DNA of 64,000 bases from NCBI RefSeq assembly GCF_013761245.1, contig NZ_JACDUT010000007.1, positions 161,139 to 225,138 of the forward strand. The letters run 5' to 3'. Shown here piece by piece: positions 1 through 12,394 of the stretch. This DNA comes from Thermaerobacillus caldiproteolyticus (GTDB taxonomy: Bacteria; Bacillota; Bacilli; Bacillales; Anoxybacillaceae). Below the pieces are notes generated by a model that saw nothing but the letters and a program-made list of their open reading frames with translations, had not been told where the DNA came from and did no database searches. The first letter of the stretch is position 1, and each line of letters starts with the position of its first letter. The position numbers were made by a program, and so were the translations under genes.

Positions 1-697
1 TTTCATGGCCTAGTGCTTTCACGAATGTGTAAGCAAGACCGCCGCCAATAATTAAGTTATCGACTTTATCTAATAAGTTTTCAATAACGCCAATTTTGTC
101 TTTTACTTTCGCTCCACCGATGATTGCAGTGAATGGACGATCTGGGTTAGAAAGAGCTTTTCCTAATACTTCAATTTCTTTTTCCATTAAAAAGCCCGCA
201 ACCGCTGGTAAATAGTGAGCAATTCCTTCTGTAGAAGCATGAGCGCGGTGAGCTGCACCAAATGCATCGTTTACATAAATATCCGCTAACTCTGCAAATG
301 CTTTAGCCAATTCTGGGTCATTTTTCTCTTCACCAGGATAGAAACGAACGTTTTCAAGAAGCAATACGTCGCCTTCGTTCATTTCTGCAATCGCTGCTTT
401 GACCGCATCGCCATACGCTTCATCCGTTTTCACAACATTTTTGCCAAGAAGCTCACTTAAGCGCTCAGCAACAGCATTGAGACGCATTTCTTCAACGACT
501 TTTCCTTTCGGACGACCAAGATGGCTCGCTAAAATGACTTTTGCCCCTTGTTCGACTAAATATTGAATCGTTGGTAAAGCTGCGCGAATGCGCGTGTCAT
601 CTGTGACTTTGCCATCTTGCATCGGCACGTTGAAGTCAACGCGGCAAAACACACGTTTCCCTTTGACATCAACGTCACGGACAGTTTTTTTGTTCAT
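1..697 (-). CDS. pgk: Phosphoglycerate kinase (partial, C-terminal part beyond the window)
   Basis: This is the N-terminal part of phosphoglycerate kinase, which transfers phosphate from 1,3-bisphosphoglycerate to ADP in glycolysis. The reverse-strand reading starts [20 protein letters not shown] and contains the substrate-binding segment DFNVPMQDG and the HLGRPKG motif, both typical of the family. The start at 697 is set by an AAGGAGG ribosome-binding site about 8 bases upstream. The gene runs off the left edge, so roughly 230 of about 394 usual residues are present. It lies 118 bases downstream of gap on the same strand, the usual cggR-gap-pgk-tpiA-pgm-eno operon order. Identification is secure from sequence plus context. 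Confidence 0.97.
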   Translation of the reverse strand, partial: MNKKTVRDVDVKGKRVFCRVDFNVPMQDGKVTDDTRIRAALPTIQYLVEQGAKVILASHLGRPKGKVVEEMRLNAVAERLSELLGKNVVKTDEAYGDAVKAAIAEMNEGDVLLLENVRFYPGEEKNDPELAKAFAELADIYVNDAFGAAHRAHASTEGIAHYLPAVAGFLMEKEIEVLGKALSNPDRPFTAIIGGAKVKDKIGVIENLLDKVDNLIIGGGLAYTFVKALGHE

Positions 698-743
698 GGC
701 AAAACGCCTCCTTTTTAGACAATATCGTCTTCGCCATACGAAA

Positions 744-768
744 GGGAGTGGGGATGACCCCCGCTCCC
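744..768 (-). other. GC-rich hairpin between gap and pgk
   Basis: The intergenic region between gap and pgk contains a near-perfect 10-bp inverted repeat (GGGAGYGGGG paired with CCCCGCTCCC around a short loop). On the minus strand no long T-run follows, so it does not look like a full intrinsic terminator. It may stabilise the upstream mRNA or cause partial termination so that gap is expressed more than pgk. That role is inferred. Confidence 0.5.
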
Positions 769-815
769 CTCTCCATTTCTCTATTATAGACTTGATTGAG
801 CGACTAAGACAATGA

Positions 816-2889
<2,074 letters not shown>

Positions 2890-2921
2890 GTATTCCCTTC
2901 TCCTTGCACAGAATATACATG

Positions 2922-2957
2922 GACCTAAAATGTCCCGCTATGACTTATTATGTCCCG
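2922..2957 (-). promoter_or_regulatory. CggR operator (tandem CGGGAC repeat)
   Basis: On the minus strand two direct repeats, CGGGACATAATAAGTC and CGGGACATTTTAGGTC, are separated by four bases. This fits the known B. subtilis CggR operator layout of CGGGAC-N6-TGTC repeated at a 4-bp gap, with the first base of each TGTC changed. The site lies 33 bases upstream of the cggR start. A weak promoter (TTACAA, 17 bp, TAATTT) overlaps the upstream hairpin. Confidence 0.85.
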
Positions 2958-2965
2958 CTTGTGTG

Positions 2966-3007
2966 AAAAAAATTACTCCTGCTACGTTTTTATTGTAACA
3001 GGAGTAA
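2966..3007 (-). terminator. Intrinsic terminator of the sigL-glutaredoxin unit
   Basis: On the minus strand TTACTCCTG pairs with CAGGAGTAA around a 17-base loop and is followed by seven T residues. It lies just after the stop of the glutaredoxin-like gene at 3017. Confidence 0.85.
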
Positions 3008-3016
3008 CATAAATCT

Positions 3017-3262
3017 TCAACTATTCAACTCCCGAAGTAAACGCTTTCTTAAAATTTCTTTTTGAATCATCCCATAGTCGATTTCCTCTCCATCAATTTC
3101 GACGACCGGAATCATTAACTGATATTTTTCTAATAATGCATCGTCGCTGTAAACATCAATTTCATTGATTTGAAAATCGTACTCTTTTTGCAACTCTTGC
3201 AAGACTGCTTTCGCTTTTTCGCATAAAGGACAATCGACTTTTGAGTAAAGATTGACTACCAT
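3017..3262 (-). CDS. Glutaredoxin-family thiol-redox protein
   Basis: A small 81-residue thioredoxin-fold protein. The segment LYSKVDCPLCEKAK carries a CPLC redox motif at residues 12-15, and a cis-proline follows in the IPVVEIDGEEI stretch, as in glutaredoxins (DUF836-like group). It probably works as a cytosolic thiol-disulfide reductant, but the physiological substrate is not evident. It starts 11 bases after the sigL stop and ends at a clear terminator, so it is probably cotranscribed with sigL. A homologue next to cggR is usual in Bacillaceae. Confidence 0.85.
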   Translation of the reverse strand: MVVNLYSKVDCPLCEKAKAVLQELQKEYDFQINEIDVYSDDALLEKYQLMIPVVEIDGEEIDYGMIQKEILRKRLLRELNS

Positions 3263-3273
3263 GATTTCACTTC

Positions 3274-4572
3274 CTAATACTGTTTTCGTTTGGCTGATGA
3301 TGGGATATAGAGCTGCTCGCGATATTTCGCGACCGTTCGTCGTGAAATCGCAATACCATGCTGTTCATGCAACATATCAGCAATCTTTTGGTCGGATAAA
3401 GGTTCTCGCTTGTTTTCGGCTTCAATGAGCTGCTTAATCAACGCTTTTGTTTTGGTAGCAGAGGCCTCTTCGTCAGCGCTTACAGAAGAAAGCGAACTCG
3501 TAAAAAAGTACCGGAGCTCTACCGTGCCAAACGGTGTTTGTACATATTTATTTTTCACAGCACGGCTTACCGTCGATTCATGAATGTTAAGAGCATCCGC
3601 AATTTCACGCATAGTCAAAGGCTTTAAAGCGGTTAAGCCTTTTTCGAAACATTGTTTTTGCCTTTCCAAAATTTCTGTCATAACGCTCACTAACGTTTGC
3701 TTACGCTGTTCTAAGCTTTTCGTCAGCCAAAGAAATTGACGATATTTTTCTTTGATGAATAATTCAACTTGTTCATCTTGCCGACAAGCGAGTTTCTTTT
3801 CATATTCACGGTTCCATATTAATTCTGGGAGAATCTCGTCATTAAATAGAAGGCGCAAGCCTTCTTCAGAGCGTTCGATGACGAAATCCGGCACAATAAA
3901 ATGCGGTTCAATTTTTGTATAATGGCTGCCTGGGCGAGGTTCAAGGGTGCGAATTAAATCCCAGACTTGCTGCAAATCGGTAATGTCCACATGCAATTGT
4001 TTAGATAATGCTTTCCAAGCTTTCTCCACGAACAGTGAAAAATGCTGTGACACAATTTGCTCCGCTAATAAATTCCGCTCCGGTAAACGTTGTAATTGGA
4101 GGTATAAACACTCTTGCAAACTGCGTGCCCCCACACCGGCAGGCTCAAGCGATTGTAACAACTGAACCGCTTCTTCTACTTCATCTTCAGAGACGGCTAA
4201 ATGAGCGGCAACATCCTTCATATCCGTACGCAAATAGCCGGCATCATCAAGTGAATTAATTAAATAACGAAGAATGTGTCTAGTTTTTGGGGACAGCGAC
4301 ATCGAATGAAGCTGAGACAATAAATAAGAAGTTAGCGTTTCAGAACGAACGCTTATATTTTCAATCACGTTTCGCTTTTCTTGATGAGACAAAGATTTAT
4401 ATGATTGCCCCGGTTTATGATCGTTAATTTCAAGAAACGGATTATCCAGCGACTGTTCGTACAGAAACGATCGCAATTCCAGAGTGGAATACTGCAATAG
4501 CTCAATCGCTTGTGTTAATTCTTTTGTCAATGAAAGCCTTAGCCGTTGTTCTTGGAGTAATTCCGCTCTCAT
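3274..4572 (-). CDS. sigL: RNA polymerase sigma-54 factor
   Basis: Sigma-54 (RpoN/SigL) directs RNA polymerase to -24/-12 promoters that need AAA+ activators. The N-terminus is the glutamine- and leucine-rich activator-interacting region (QRLRLSLTKELTQAIELLQYS). The core-binding region follows, and the C-terminus carries the RpoN box as ISRRTVAKYRE. A longer reading starts at 4608, but ATG at 4572 has an AGAAGGAGGCG ribosome-binding site eight bases upstream and gives 432 residues, close to the B. subtilis length, so I chose it. It is followed by a glutaredoxin-like gene. No sigma-54-dependent operon or activator is visible in this window. Confidence 0.96.
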   Translation of the reverse strand: MRAELLQEQRLRLSLTKELTQAIELLQYSTLELRSFLYEQSLDNPFLEINDHKPGQSYKSLSHQEKRNVIENISVRSETLTSYLLSQLHSMSLSPKTRHILRYLINSLDDAGYLRTDMKDVAAHLAVSEDEVEEAVQLLQSLEPAGVGARSLQECLYLQLQRLPERNLLAEQIVSQHFSLFVEKAWKALSKQLHVDITDLQQVWDLIRTLEPRPGSHYTKIEPHFIVPDFVIERSEEGLRLLFNDEILPELIWNREYEKKLACRQDEQVELFIKEKYRQFLWLTKSLEQRKQTLVSVMTEILERQKQCFEKGLTALKPLTMREIADALNIHESTVSRAVKNKYVQTPFGTVELRYFFTSSLSSVSADEEASATKTKALIKQLIEAENKREPLSDQKIADMLHEQHGIAISRRTVAKYREQLYIPSSAKRKQY

Positions 4573-4711
4573 AGTCGCACGCCTCCTTCTCCATTTATTG
4601 TACATCAACCTGCACCAGGCGTATATGGTAATGAATTGTAAGAAAACGATCTATATTAGTACTGCTTTGAACGTTCCCAACTATCTATAAAATATATATA
4701 TTCGTACACTT

Positions 4712-4753
4712 TCCAAAAAAGAAAGACCTATCACTCACGGTGATAGGTCTTTC
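4712..4753 (-). terminator. Terminator after tRNA-Arg
   Basis: A perfect 14-bp stem (GAAAGACCTATCAC with its complement) around a 5-base loop is followed on the minus strand by a run of six T residues. It lies 11 bases past the tRNA 3' end. Confidence 0.93.
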
Positions 4754-4763
4754 TCAGGTTATA

Positions 4764-4835
4764 CGCCCTCGGCAGGATTCGAACCCACGCTAAGAGAACC
4801 GGAATCTCTCGTGCTATCCACTACACTACGAGGGC
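4764..4835 (-). tRNA. tRNA-Arg (anticodon CCG)
   Basis: The minus strand folds into a cloverleaf. The acceptor arms are GCCCTCG and CGAGGGC. The anticodon stem AGAGA/TCTCT closes the loop TTCCGGT, giving anticodon CCG, which reads arginine codon CGG. The T-arm contains GGTTCGAATCC. The 3' CCA is not encoded. It is a single tRNA with its own promoter and terminator, in the interval between sigL and clpP. Confidence 0.96.
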
Positions 4836-4873
4836 ATGGTGTTGCGAGGACATGGCGTTTAGTTGCACATTCA

Positions 4874-4902
4874 ATTATAGTGAAGATTATTCTCTTTTGC
4901 AA
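4874..4902 (-). promoter_or_regulatory. Promoter of tRNA-Arg
   Basis: On the minus strand TTGCAA and a perfect TATAAT are separated by 17 bases, about 40 bases upstream of the tRNA. This is a good vegetative (sigma-A) match. Confidence 0.8.
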
Positions 4903-5001
4903 GAGGAAAATGTGTTTAAAAAATAGAAAAGCGGATATGATGAAAAAAGGGATGAAGATGAGTCATAACGAATAATAATGAAGTAAGGGCAGGAGGTTTT
5001 G

Positions 5002-5018
5002 TTTGACCTTCATTGACC
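5002..5018 (+). promoter_or_regulatory. CtsR operator upstream of clpP
   Basis: TTTGACCTTCATTGACC is the reverse orientation of the CtsR heptad repeat (GGTCAAA-NAN-GGTCAAA) with one mismatch. It overlaps the -35 element of the clpP promoter, so CtsR binding would block polymerase until heat or protein stress. Confidence 0.85.
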
Positions 5019-5031
5019 AATTATGTATCAT
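5003..5031 (+). promoter_or_regulatory. clpP sigma-A promoter
   Basis: -35 TTGACC (5003-5008) and -10 TATCAT (5026-5031) have a 17-bp spacer and lie 45 bases upstream of the clpP start. The -35 lies inside the CtsR box. Confidence 0.75.
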
Positions 5032-5075
5032 AAAAATACATACGATTTTAACCGATTGGTAAAGGAGGAAGTTCC

Positions 5076-5666
5076 ATGAATTTAATTCCTACAGTTATTG
5101 AGCAAACAAGTCGCGGTGAACGCGCATATGACATTTACTCCCGTTTGTTAAAAGACCGCATTATTATTCTCGGTAGCCAAATTGATGACCATGTGGCCAA
5201 CTCGATCGTTTCGCAGCTTTTATTTTTAGCCGCAGAAGATCCAGAAAAGGATATCTCTCTTTACATTAACAGCCCAGGTGGTTCGATTACAGCAGGAATG
5301 GCGATTTATGACACAATGCAATTTATTAAGCCTGATGTATCAACGATTTGCATTGGAATGGCTGCATCCATGGGTGCATTTTTGCTTGCAGCAGGAGCAA
5401 AAGGAAAACGATTCGCTTTACCAAATAGCGAAATCATGATTCACCAACCTCTTGGAGGCGTGCAAGGTCAAGCGACAGAAATCGAAATTGCTGCTAAACG
5501 CATTCTTTTCTTACGCGATAAATTAAATCGTATCCTTTCCGAGAACACAGGACAACCAATTGAAGTCATCGAACGAGACACCGACCGTGATAACTTTATG
5601 ACAGCGGAAAAAGCAAAAGAATATGGATTAATTGACCGTGTCTTAACAAGAGTCGATGAAAAATAA
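5076..5666 (+). CDS. clpP: ATP-dependent Clp protease proteolytic subunit
   Basis: ClpP is the barrel-forming serine protease that works with ClpC or ClpX/ClpE ATPases to degrade regulators and misfolded proteins. At 196 residues it has the normal length. The catalytic triad is visible: Ser98 in GMAASMGAF, His123 in [10 protein letters not shown], and Asp172 in DTDRDNFM. The start has a good AAAGGAGG site. The gene stands alone, facing away from tRNA-Arg, with a CtsR box on its promoter and a terminator just downstream, so class III heat-shock control is expected. Confidence 0.98.
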   Translation: MNLIPTVIEQTSRGERAYDIYSRLLKDRIIILGSQIDDHVANSIVSQLLFLAAEDPEKDISLYINSPGGSITAGMAIYDTMQFIKPDVSTICIGMAASMGAFLLAAGAKGKRFALPNSEIMIHQPLGGVQGQATEIEIAAKRILFLRDKLNRILSENTGQPIEVIERDTDRDNFMTAEKAKEYGLIDRVLTRVDEK

Positions 5667-5687
5667 TCGACGTTTTTATTAACGAAT

Positions 5688-5726
5688 GAGGCTGTTCTCT
5701 TTTTATGTGGGAACAGCCTCGTTTTT
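5688..5726 (+). terminator. clpP terminator
   Basis: GAGGCTGTTC and GAACAGCCTC form a 10-bp stem, followed by GTTTTTATC on the plus strand, 20 bases after the clpP stop. Confidence 0.88.
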
Positions 5727-5735
5727 ATCGATTTA

Positions 5736-5993
5736 TTATCCTTCGTTTTGTACGTACTTAGCTAACGCTTCAAGCGCTTCTTTTTCATCCGGACCGTCAG
5801 CAATGAGTGTAATGACAGCCCCTGAACTGATCGCCAAGCTCATTAATCCCATAATACTTTTTGCGTTGACTTTTTTTCCGTCTTTCTCTAAATAAATATC
5901 CGACGAAAACCGGTTTGCTTCTTGTACGAATAACGCGGCTGGACGTGCCTGTAATCCCGTTTTTAGCAACACTTCCACTTGTTTTTCCACCAT
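5736..5993 (-). CDS. crh: HPr-like catabolite repression protein Crh
   Basis: The 85-residue protein has the HPr fold. The position of the phosphotransfer histidine is Gln15 (KTGLQARPA), while the regulatory Ser46 is kept (NAKSIMGL). This is the signature of Crh, which cannot act in the PTS. It is phosphorylated at Ser46 by HPr kinase and then serves as a CcpA corepressor. hprK itself is at 24228-25163. The gene is last in the rapZ-yvcK-whiA-crh run, as in B. subtilis, 20 bases after whiA. Confidence 0.96.
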   Translation of the reverse strand: MVEKQVEVLLKTGLQARPAALFVQEANRFSSDIYLEKDGKKVNAKSIMGLMSLAISSGAVITLIADGPDEKEALEALAKYVQNEG

Positions 5994-6013
5994 ATTCCTG
6001 TCTCCCCTTCACT

Positions 6014-6976
6014 CTAAAGTGATTTATGAAAATCAATTGGTTGACCAGCCCGTAGTTTTTCGGCAATCTCATCAATTTTCCTTAATCGATGATTGATTCC
6101 TGATTTGCTTATCTTTCCTCCGGATACCATTTCACCTAGTTCTTTTAACGTAACATCTTGATAATTAATTCTTAATTCAGCAATTTCCCGCAATTTTTCT
6201 GGAAGCGCGCTTAGACCGATCGTTTCATCAATGTAGCGAATGTTTTCGATTTGCCGAAGAGCTGCACCAATTGTTTTATTTAAATTCGCTGTTTCACAGT
6301 TAACAAGGCGGTTTACTGAGTTTCTCATATCACGAACAATCCGGACATCTTCAAATCGAAGCAGCGCTTGATGAGCGCCAATAATATTTAAGAACTCAGC
6401 AATTTTTTCCGCCTCTTTTAAATACGTAATAAACCCTTTTTTTCGTTCTAACGTTTTGGCATTGAGAAAAAAGTGACTGTTCATTAATTCACATAATGAA
6501 TCGCTATGTTCCTTATATAGCGAAAAAATTTCAAGATGATACGATGAGGTTTCCGGGTTATTGACCGAGCCTCCCGCTAGAAACGCGCCACGCAAATACG
6601 CGCGTTTACAGCATTTCTTTTTGACGAGCTCGGGAGAAATGACGCGAATAAGAGAAAAATCTTCCTCTAATATTTTCAAATCCTCTAACAGCTCACGAGC
6701 ACCTTCTACTACTCGAACGATATACACATTATTTTTCTTTAACCGCATTTTTTTGCGGACTAATAACTCTACTGTAACGGAATATCCTTTTTTCATTAGC
6801 GTGTAAATTCTTCGGGCAATCGCCGCGTTTTCCGTTTGCACATCAACGGTTACTCTTCGATTCGAAAAAGAGAGCGAACCATTCATGCGCAAAAGCGCGG
6901 ATAATTCTGCTTTCAAACAGCAAGGTTTCACTTCAAGGCTCGTTAATTCTTTTTTCGTTTCCGACGCAAACGACAT
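6014..6976 (-). CDS. whiA: WhiA-type DNA-binding protein
   Basis: A 320-residue protein with an N-terminal LAGLIDADG-homing-endonuclease-like domain ([29 protein letters not shown]) and a C-terminal sigma-70 region 4-like helix-turn-helix ([24 protein letters not shown]). In Firmicutes WhiA binds DNA and affects cell division and chromosome segregation. An upstream reading begins at 7006, but the ATG at 6976 has a GGAGGTG site at proper spacing. It lies between yvcK and crh on the same strand. Confidence 0.95.
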   Translation of the reverse strand: MSFASETKKELTSLEVKPCCLKAELSALLRMNGSLSFSNRRVTVDVQTENAAIARRIYTLMKKGYSVTVELLVRKKMRLKKNNVYIVRVVEGARELLEDLKILEEDFSLIRVISPELVKKKCCKRAYLRGAFLAGGSVNNPETSSYHLEIFSLYKEHSDSLCELMNSHFFLNAKTLERKKGFITYLKEAEKIAEFLNIIGAHQALLRFEDVRIVRDMRNSVNRLVNCETANLNKTIGAALRQIENIRYIDETIGLSALPEKLREIAELRINYQDVTLKELGEMVSGGKISKSGINHRLRKIDEIAEKLRAGQPIDFHKSL

Positions 6977-7051
6977 CGTTGCCACCTCCGTATTCATTGT
7001 TTGCAAAGAGGAAGAAGGAGGTGCTAAAAGGATTCGATAGAGCTGGAAGGA

Positions 7052-8011
7052 TTATGTTGGTAACAGTGAAACAAGCAATGACGCAACTTTTTTTGTGTCA
7101 TGACGAATGACTTGATCTTCGTAGCTAACGATATGGTCACGAATGACCGTCAGCCCTAATTCCGTTAATTTTTCACTATCATCCTTGACCGGTTCTGCTA
7201 ACTCTTCGGCGTAACGCTGTTGAATCTCCTCTGGAATATGTCCGCTGTTCACAACAATCATATCTAAAAAAGCGCAACCCATATGAGCATATAGCGCTTT
7301 CACATGATCGCTTGCAGTATAATGTAATGTTTCACCAGCTTGGGTCATGACATTGCATATATAAATTTTTTTCGCTTTTGCTCGACAAACTTCTCGACCG
7401 ATTTTTGGAACTAATAAATTAGGTAAAATACTTGTATATAAACTACCTGGGCCAATCACAATTAAATCAGCAGCACGAATTTCATCGATCGTTTCGGAAA
7501 GCGGTTCAATGTTCTCCGGCGTTAAAAATACTTTTTTAATTTTTTTTCCCGAATAAGGAATTTTCGACTCCCCAGAAACAATCGTTCCGTCTTCCATTTC
7601 AGCATGAAGGATAACGCTCTTATTGGCAGCTGGCAACACTTTGCCGCGCACATTGAGCACCTTGCTCATCTCCCGAATCGCCCGAACGAAATCCCCTGTG
7701 ATCGATGTCATTGCTGCTAAAATTAAATTTCCCAACGAATGTCCGGATAGTCCATTACCATTTGCAAAACGATGCTGAAATAACTCGACAATGAGCGGTT
7801 CCACATCTGAAAGCGCCGCTAGTACGTTTCGAATATCTCCCGGTGGTGGCATATCGAGTTCATCCCTCAGTCTTCCCGAACTGCCTCCATCATCTGCAAC
7901 TGTGACAATTGCTGTGATGTCAACGGCATATTGTTTTAACCCACGTAACAATACCGGCAGTCCCGTTCCTCCACCAATGATGACAATCTTAGGATGTCTT
8001 TTTTTACTCAT
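7052..8011 (-). CDS. yvcK: YvcK / gluconeogenesis factor (CofD-like)
   Basis: The 319-residue protein begins with the nucleotide-binding motif [16 protein letters not shown] and contains [12 protein letters not shown] and [14 protein letters not shown], hallmarks of the YvcK/CofD family. YvcK homologues are needed for growth on gluconeogenic substrates and for normal cell shape in B. subtilis, and bind UDP-sugars. The start overlaps the rapZ stop by four bases, implying translational coupling. It lies in the canonical rapZ-yvcK-whiA-crh cluster. Confidence 0.95.
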   Translation of the reverse strand: MSKKRHPKIVIIGGGTGLPVLLRGLKQYAVDITAIVTVADDGGSSGRLRDELDMPPPGDIRNVLAALSDVEPLIVELFQHRFANGNGLSGHSLGNLILAAMTSITGDFVRAIREMSKVLNVRGKVLPAANKSVILHAEMEDGTIVSGESKIPYSGKKIKKVFLTPENIEPLSETIDEIRAADLIVIGPGSLYTSILPNLLVPKIGREVCRAKAKKIYICNVMTQAGETLHYTASDHVKALYAHMGCAFLDMIVVNSGHIPEEIQQRYAEELAEPVKDDSEKLTELGLTVIRDHIVSYEDQVIRHDTKKVASLLVSLLPT

Positions 8012-8901
8012 TTATATTTTTCCTTTCTCCTCTCCATGTCACGGTGCGAAACATGGGTTTTGTAGTCTTTCGCAAAATGGTTGGCAATATATTCAGCAAG
8101 GGCAACAGACCGATGCTGTCCTCCAGTGCAACCGATTGCGATGACAAGCTGGCTTTTTCCTTCCCGCTTATAATGAGGAAGCATAAAAGTCAATAAATCA
8201 ATCACTTTTTCCAAAAACTTTTGTGTTTCATTCCATTTTAATACGTAAGTAGAAACTTCTTCATCCAGTCCCGTTTTCGGTCTCATATGTTCAATGTAAT
8301 GCGGGTTCGGCAAAAAACGCACATCAAATACTAAATCTGCATCAATTGGAAGACCATATTTAAAACCGAACGAAACCACGTTTACCGTAAACGTTTGATG
8401 CGCATGGGACGAAAATTGCTGTAAAATTTTCTCCCGTAATTCTCTTGGTTTTAAATCTGATGTATCGTAAATGATTTGCGCTCTTCCCTTTAGCTCCTCA
8501 AGCAATTGTCGCTCAAGACGGATTCCTTCAAGCGGTAATCCGTTTGGCGCAAGCGGATGCGTGCGGCGCGTTTCTTTATAGCGCGCAACGAGCGTCGAAT
8601 CTTTTGCATCAAGGAATAAAATTTGTGGCGTTACCCATGACTGTTCCGCTAAATCATCTAATGCGGTAAACAAGCTTTCGAAAAAGTCGCGGCTACGCAA
8701 GTCCATGACCAGTGCTACTTTATTCATTTTATTCCCCGACTCTTTCATTAACTCCAAAAATTTTGGAAGCAATGTTGGTGGTAAGTTATCGACGCAAAAA
8801 AAGCCTAAATCCTCAAAACTTTGAATTGCTACCGTCTTTCCTGCTCCTGACATTCCCGTAATAATGACCATTTGAATGTTACTTGTGGAACCTGTGCTCA
8901 T
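8008..8901 (-). CDS. rapZ: RapZ / YvcJ nucleotide-binding protein
   Basis: A 297-residue P-loop protein with Walker A GMSGAGKT at residues 16-23. The conserved C-terminal domain includes [14 protein letters not shown]. coli RapZ is an RNA-binding adaptor for GlmZ sRNA. The B. subtilis YvcJ hydrolyses GTP and affects competence, and its RNA partner is unknown. The start has a GAGGGGAG ribosome-binding site. It is followed with overlap by yvcK. Confidence 0.95.
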   Translation of the reverse strand: MSTGSTSNIQMVIITGMSGAGKTVAIQSFEDLGFFCVDNLPPTLLPKFLELMKESGNKMNKVALVMDLRSRDFFESLFTALDDLAEQSWVTPQILFLDAKDSTLVARYKETRRTHPLAPNGLPLEGIRLERQLLEELKGRAQIIYDTSDLKPRELREKILQQFSSHAHQTFTVNVVSFGFKYGLPIDADLVFDVRFLPNPHYIEHMRPKTGLDEEVSTYVLKWNETQKFLEKVIDLLTFMLPHYKREGKSQLVIAIGCTGGQHRSVALAEYIANHFAKDYKTHVSHRDMERRKEKYK

Positions 8902-8922
8902 CTCTATCTCCCCTCCTCTCTC

Positions 8923-9381
8923 TTAACTTGGGTCTAAGCGGTAAGAAAGCAGTTGAAAATCTTCGGTATACGTAAACGTTCCGTATATAATGCCAGAGCC
9001 TTTCAATACATAATCTAAAATATGATAATCTCCTGGTGCCATGGGAAGCTCATGAACCGTCTCAATCGGATGCCATTCTAAATTTCCTTCTTCACAATAA
9101 GGTACATGTTCCCCTTCAAACTGGTGGGCAAAAAATGTAAACATCATCCATTCTGATACCACTTGTTCTTGTTCTTTGATAAGAATAGTAAAAACCCCTT
9201 TTAGCTCCGGGTTTTTTAAATAGATTCCTGTTTCTTCACGATATTCTCGTATACAAGCTTCGCGAATGGATTCTCCTTGCTCCATTTTCCCTCCCGGAGC
9301 GACCCACCAGCCGCGCCTTGGTTTTTGCAGCAATAACACTTTTCCATCTTTGACAAGCACACAATTTGTCACGCGTTGCAA
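8923..9381 (-). CDS. NUDIX hydrolase (YvcI / 8-oxo-dGTP-type)
   Basis: A Nudix box is visible as GGKMEQGESIREACIREYREETG, within residues of the usual GX5EX7REUXEEXGU pattern, preceded by WWVAPGG. This group hydrolyses nucleoside diphosphate derivatives, possibly oxidised dGTP; the substrate is not settled by sequence. No ATG fits. A TTG at 9381 follows GAGGTG with a 6-base gap and gives 152 residues, starting near LQRVTNCVLV. A longer TTG reading from 9417 has its GGAG too close to the start. It is the first gene of the rapZ-yvcK-whiA-crh run, 21 bases before rapZ. Confidence 0.88.
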   Translation of the reverse strand: MQRVTNCVLVKDGKVLLLQKPRRGWWVAPGGKMEQGESIREACIREYREETGIYLKNPELKGVFTILIKEQEQVVSEWMMFTFFAHQFEGEHVPYCEEGNLEWHPIETVHELPMAPGDYHILDYVLKGSGIIYGTFTYTEDFQLLSYRLDPS

Positions 9382-9466
9382 CACGCTCACCTCAACATCA
9401 TTCAATACAAATTCCAAAACTCCTATTTGTTTTATTATACTATTTCTGACAAAGAGCTACAATCAA

Positions 9467-9655
9467 GAAAAGCGGAGATGACAGCCGAACATCGAACATC
9501 GTGTCCCTCCTGCCGAAGCAGAACTGAATCGCCGCAAAGAGGGGCATCAAAGCTAGACATCAAGAAAAGCAGAAGCGCCCCAATTTCGCCTAAAAACTGT
9601 CCGCGTCCTGTGGGCAAGACGAAATGTTGTCATCCTAAGCTTCCTCGAGACTAAA
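9467..9655. repeat. Degenerate dispersed intergenic repeat, copy A
   Basis: The interval between the NUDIX gene and the trxB terminator has no convincing gene. It contains two short repeats beginning ATCAAGAAAAGCRGA (about 9463 and 9560). A stretch around 9563-9640 aligns with 25232-25310 at roughly 70 percent identity by eye, sharing AAGCG-CCCAA, CCTAAAA, CGTCCTGTG and CATCCTA. I read it as a decayed member of an interspersed family. Confidence 0.5.
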
Positions 9656-9660
9656 TCATA

Positions 9661-9693
9661 AAAAAGAAGCACGGGAAAGGGTACCCGTGCTTA
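9661..9693 (-). terminator. trxB terminator
   Basis: AAGCACGGG pairs with CCCGTGCTT. On the minus strand the stem is followed by TTCTTTTTT. It lies about 100 bases past the trxB stop. Confidence 0.85.
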
Positions 9694-9795
9694 ACAAAAA
9701 GATCTATATAAAAGGGGGTCAATTACTTATCTTTAGAATACAGAAAAATTATTTCATACGTGTTACAATCGAGTTAAACATGTATTACGATTTCA

Positions 9796-10788
<993 letters not shown>

Positions 10789-10834
10789 TTATCCTTATCG
10801 TATATAATTGGCATACAAACGTCTATTAATTTGC

Positions 10835-12319
10835 TCAAGACAAAAGTTCTTTTACTTTCTTCACATATTTTTTCACCGTTGATAAAGAAACATTATATTT
10901 CTCTGCGATGAATTTTTGGGTAATATACTGTCCTTGTTGCTGCCTCCATACATACTCGGTTGCCGCAGCCCATGCAGAATGATTAGAAAAGTGCTCGGTT
11001 GTTTCTAGCGCTTTTACAAATATATAAAACCAAGTGATGTACATTTTTTCATCGTCAAAATGATTTTTTTCCCATAATCGATTAATGACTAAGTGGCTAT
11101 CAGCTATATAAACAGGAATAAGCGGATTCGTTTCAAAGAGAACATAGTCAGCAAATTGTTTAATTAACGGATGGTTAGCCATATGGCGTTTTACATTGCT
11201 ATAAGCCACTAATTCGTTCTTATAGAGGGATTTGCTCATTAAATATAACCCGTACAAAATTTCCTCTGTTTTCGTACCGTTGAGCCATTGTGTAATTTTT
11301 TCTATTTCCTTCTGTATGAAGAGGGGAGAGTCGTTCCAAGGTTCTTGGCCTTGCTTGTCCGGGCTTAAGTTGATGACTTTTTCCCAAGCGGTTTTTGCCA
11401 GTTGGTCATGTCCTGTATAATAAGCAGCATAGGAAAGCCAATAATAAAAAGAATAATCACCGTCAAAACGAATTTTATATAAGTGCCGCAACCATTTAAA
11501 TGCAAGGTCAAAACGACCGACAAGCGCAAACGTTGCCCCAAGCTTGTAACGATGTTCGACTAAAAAAGGATGAACACGCGCTAATTGCTGAACAAGGCGG
11601 TCGACTTGCTTATCATCGCGTAAATAGTAGTAAAACACAAGCCGATTACAAAGAGCGTGCAAATTACCCGGATTTCGTTCGAGCACTTCGTGAATAATTT
11701 CTTGTGCTCTTTTTGCATTTCCCATGTAAAAATGCGCTAACGCCAAGTTATTATAAGCAGACCAAAATTCCGGATAATCAGCAATAATGCTTTCTAGCAC
11801 GTTGATCGCATCGCGAAAATCCCCTTTTTCGAGCAGTGTGCGCGCTTTCTCTTGCTTCACAATTAAATCATCTTGATTGCCGATCTCATCATAATCTTCG
11901 TTTTCAATGCTTAATAATTCGATTAAATCTTCCGTCTCATCTGCAAAATCGCCGTTAGGATCGCGCTCGAGATATGTTTCTGCATATTTCATGGCTTCAC
12001 GAAATAAGCCGAGATGCGCATAATTATTAGCTAGAAAATAAAAACATTCATTCATCTCGCGGTCAAGTTCGTGAATTACTTTGAAAAACAACTGATTCGA
12101 TGCTTGATATTCGCCTAACTCTGCTAAAACAACAGCGAGCTGGGAGACAAACATCGCTTCACGTGCATTTAGCTGCACCGCTCGTTCCAAATACTTTTTC
12201 GCCTTATATAGATCACGACGTCGGTAAGCGTTTATTCCTTTTTCAAAATAATATTCACCGCTCTGAACGAACGGAATGATTTTTGCTGTCGATCGATTCG
12301 GTTTCAATTGTTTTCCCAT
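10835..12319 (-). CDS. Tetratricopeptide-repeat protein (YvcD-like)
   Basis: A 494-residue cytosolic protein made mostly of TPR-like helical pairs. Clear repeats cover residues about 20-130 (AYRRRDLYKAKKYLERAVQL and following) and 160-290 (ALAHFYMGNAKRAQEIIHEV). The C-terminus ends in a helix-turn-helix-like segment, KYNVSLSTVKKYVKKVKELL. In B. subtilis a TPR protein, YvcD, occupies the same place next to trxB. The function is unknown; a scaffold or regulator role is inferred only from the fold. Confidence 0.85.
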   Translation of the reverse strand: MGKQLKPNRSTAKIIPFVQSGEYYFEKGINAYRRRDLYKAKKYLERAVQLNAREAMFVSQLAVVLAELGEYQASNQLFFKVIHELDREMNECFYFLANNYAHLGLFREAMKYAETYLERDPNGDFADETEDLIELLSIENEDYDEIGNQDDLIVKQEKARTLLEKGDFRDAINVLESIIADYPEFWSAYNNLALAHFYMGNAKRAQEIIHEVLERNPGNLHALCNRLVFYYYLRDDKQVDRLVQQLARVHPFLVEHRYKLGATFALVGRFDLAFKWLRHLYKIRFDGDYSFYYWLSYAAYYTGHDQLAKTAWEKVINLSPDKQGQEPWNDSPLFIQKEIEKITQWLNGTKTEEILYGLYLMSKSLYKNELVAYSNVKRHMANHPLIKQFADYVLFETNPLIPVYIADSHLVINRLWEKNHFDDEKMYITWFYIFVKALETTEHFSNHSAWAAATEYVWRQQQGQYITQKFIAEKYNVSLSTVKKYVKKVKELLS

Positions 12320-12394
12320 CTAGTCCTCCATATTCCGTTGAATTCACCGAACAGAAGTATAGCATATTCTTGCGCCGAACAGTAAGGTTTCCAG

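Noticed and set aside
588..815. 75-codon plus-strand ORF antisense to pgk
   Set aside because: It overlaps the well-supported pgk start and has no plausible ribosome-binding site.
3274..4608. sigL start at 4608
   Set aside because: The extra N-terminal residues are basic and unlike the family; the ATG at 4572 has a strong ribosome-binding site.
4990..5075. CIRCE element upstream of clpP
   Set aside because: No TTAGCACTC-N9-GAGTGCTAA inverted repeat; the visible element is a CtsR heptad repeat instead.
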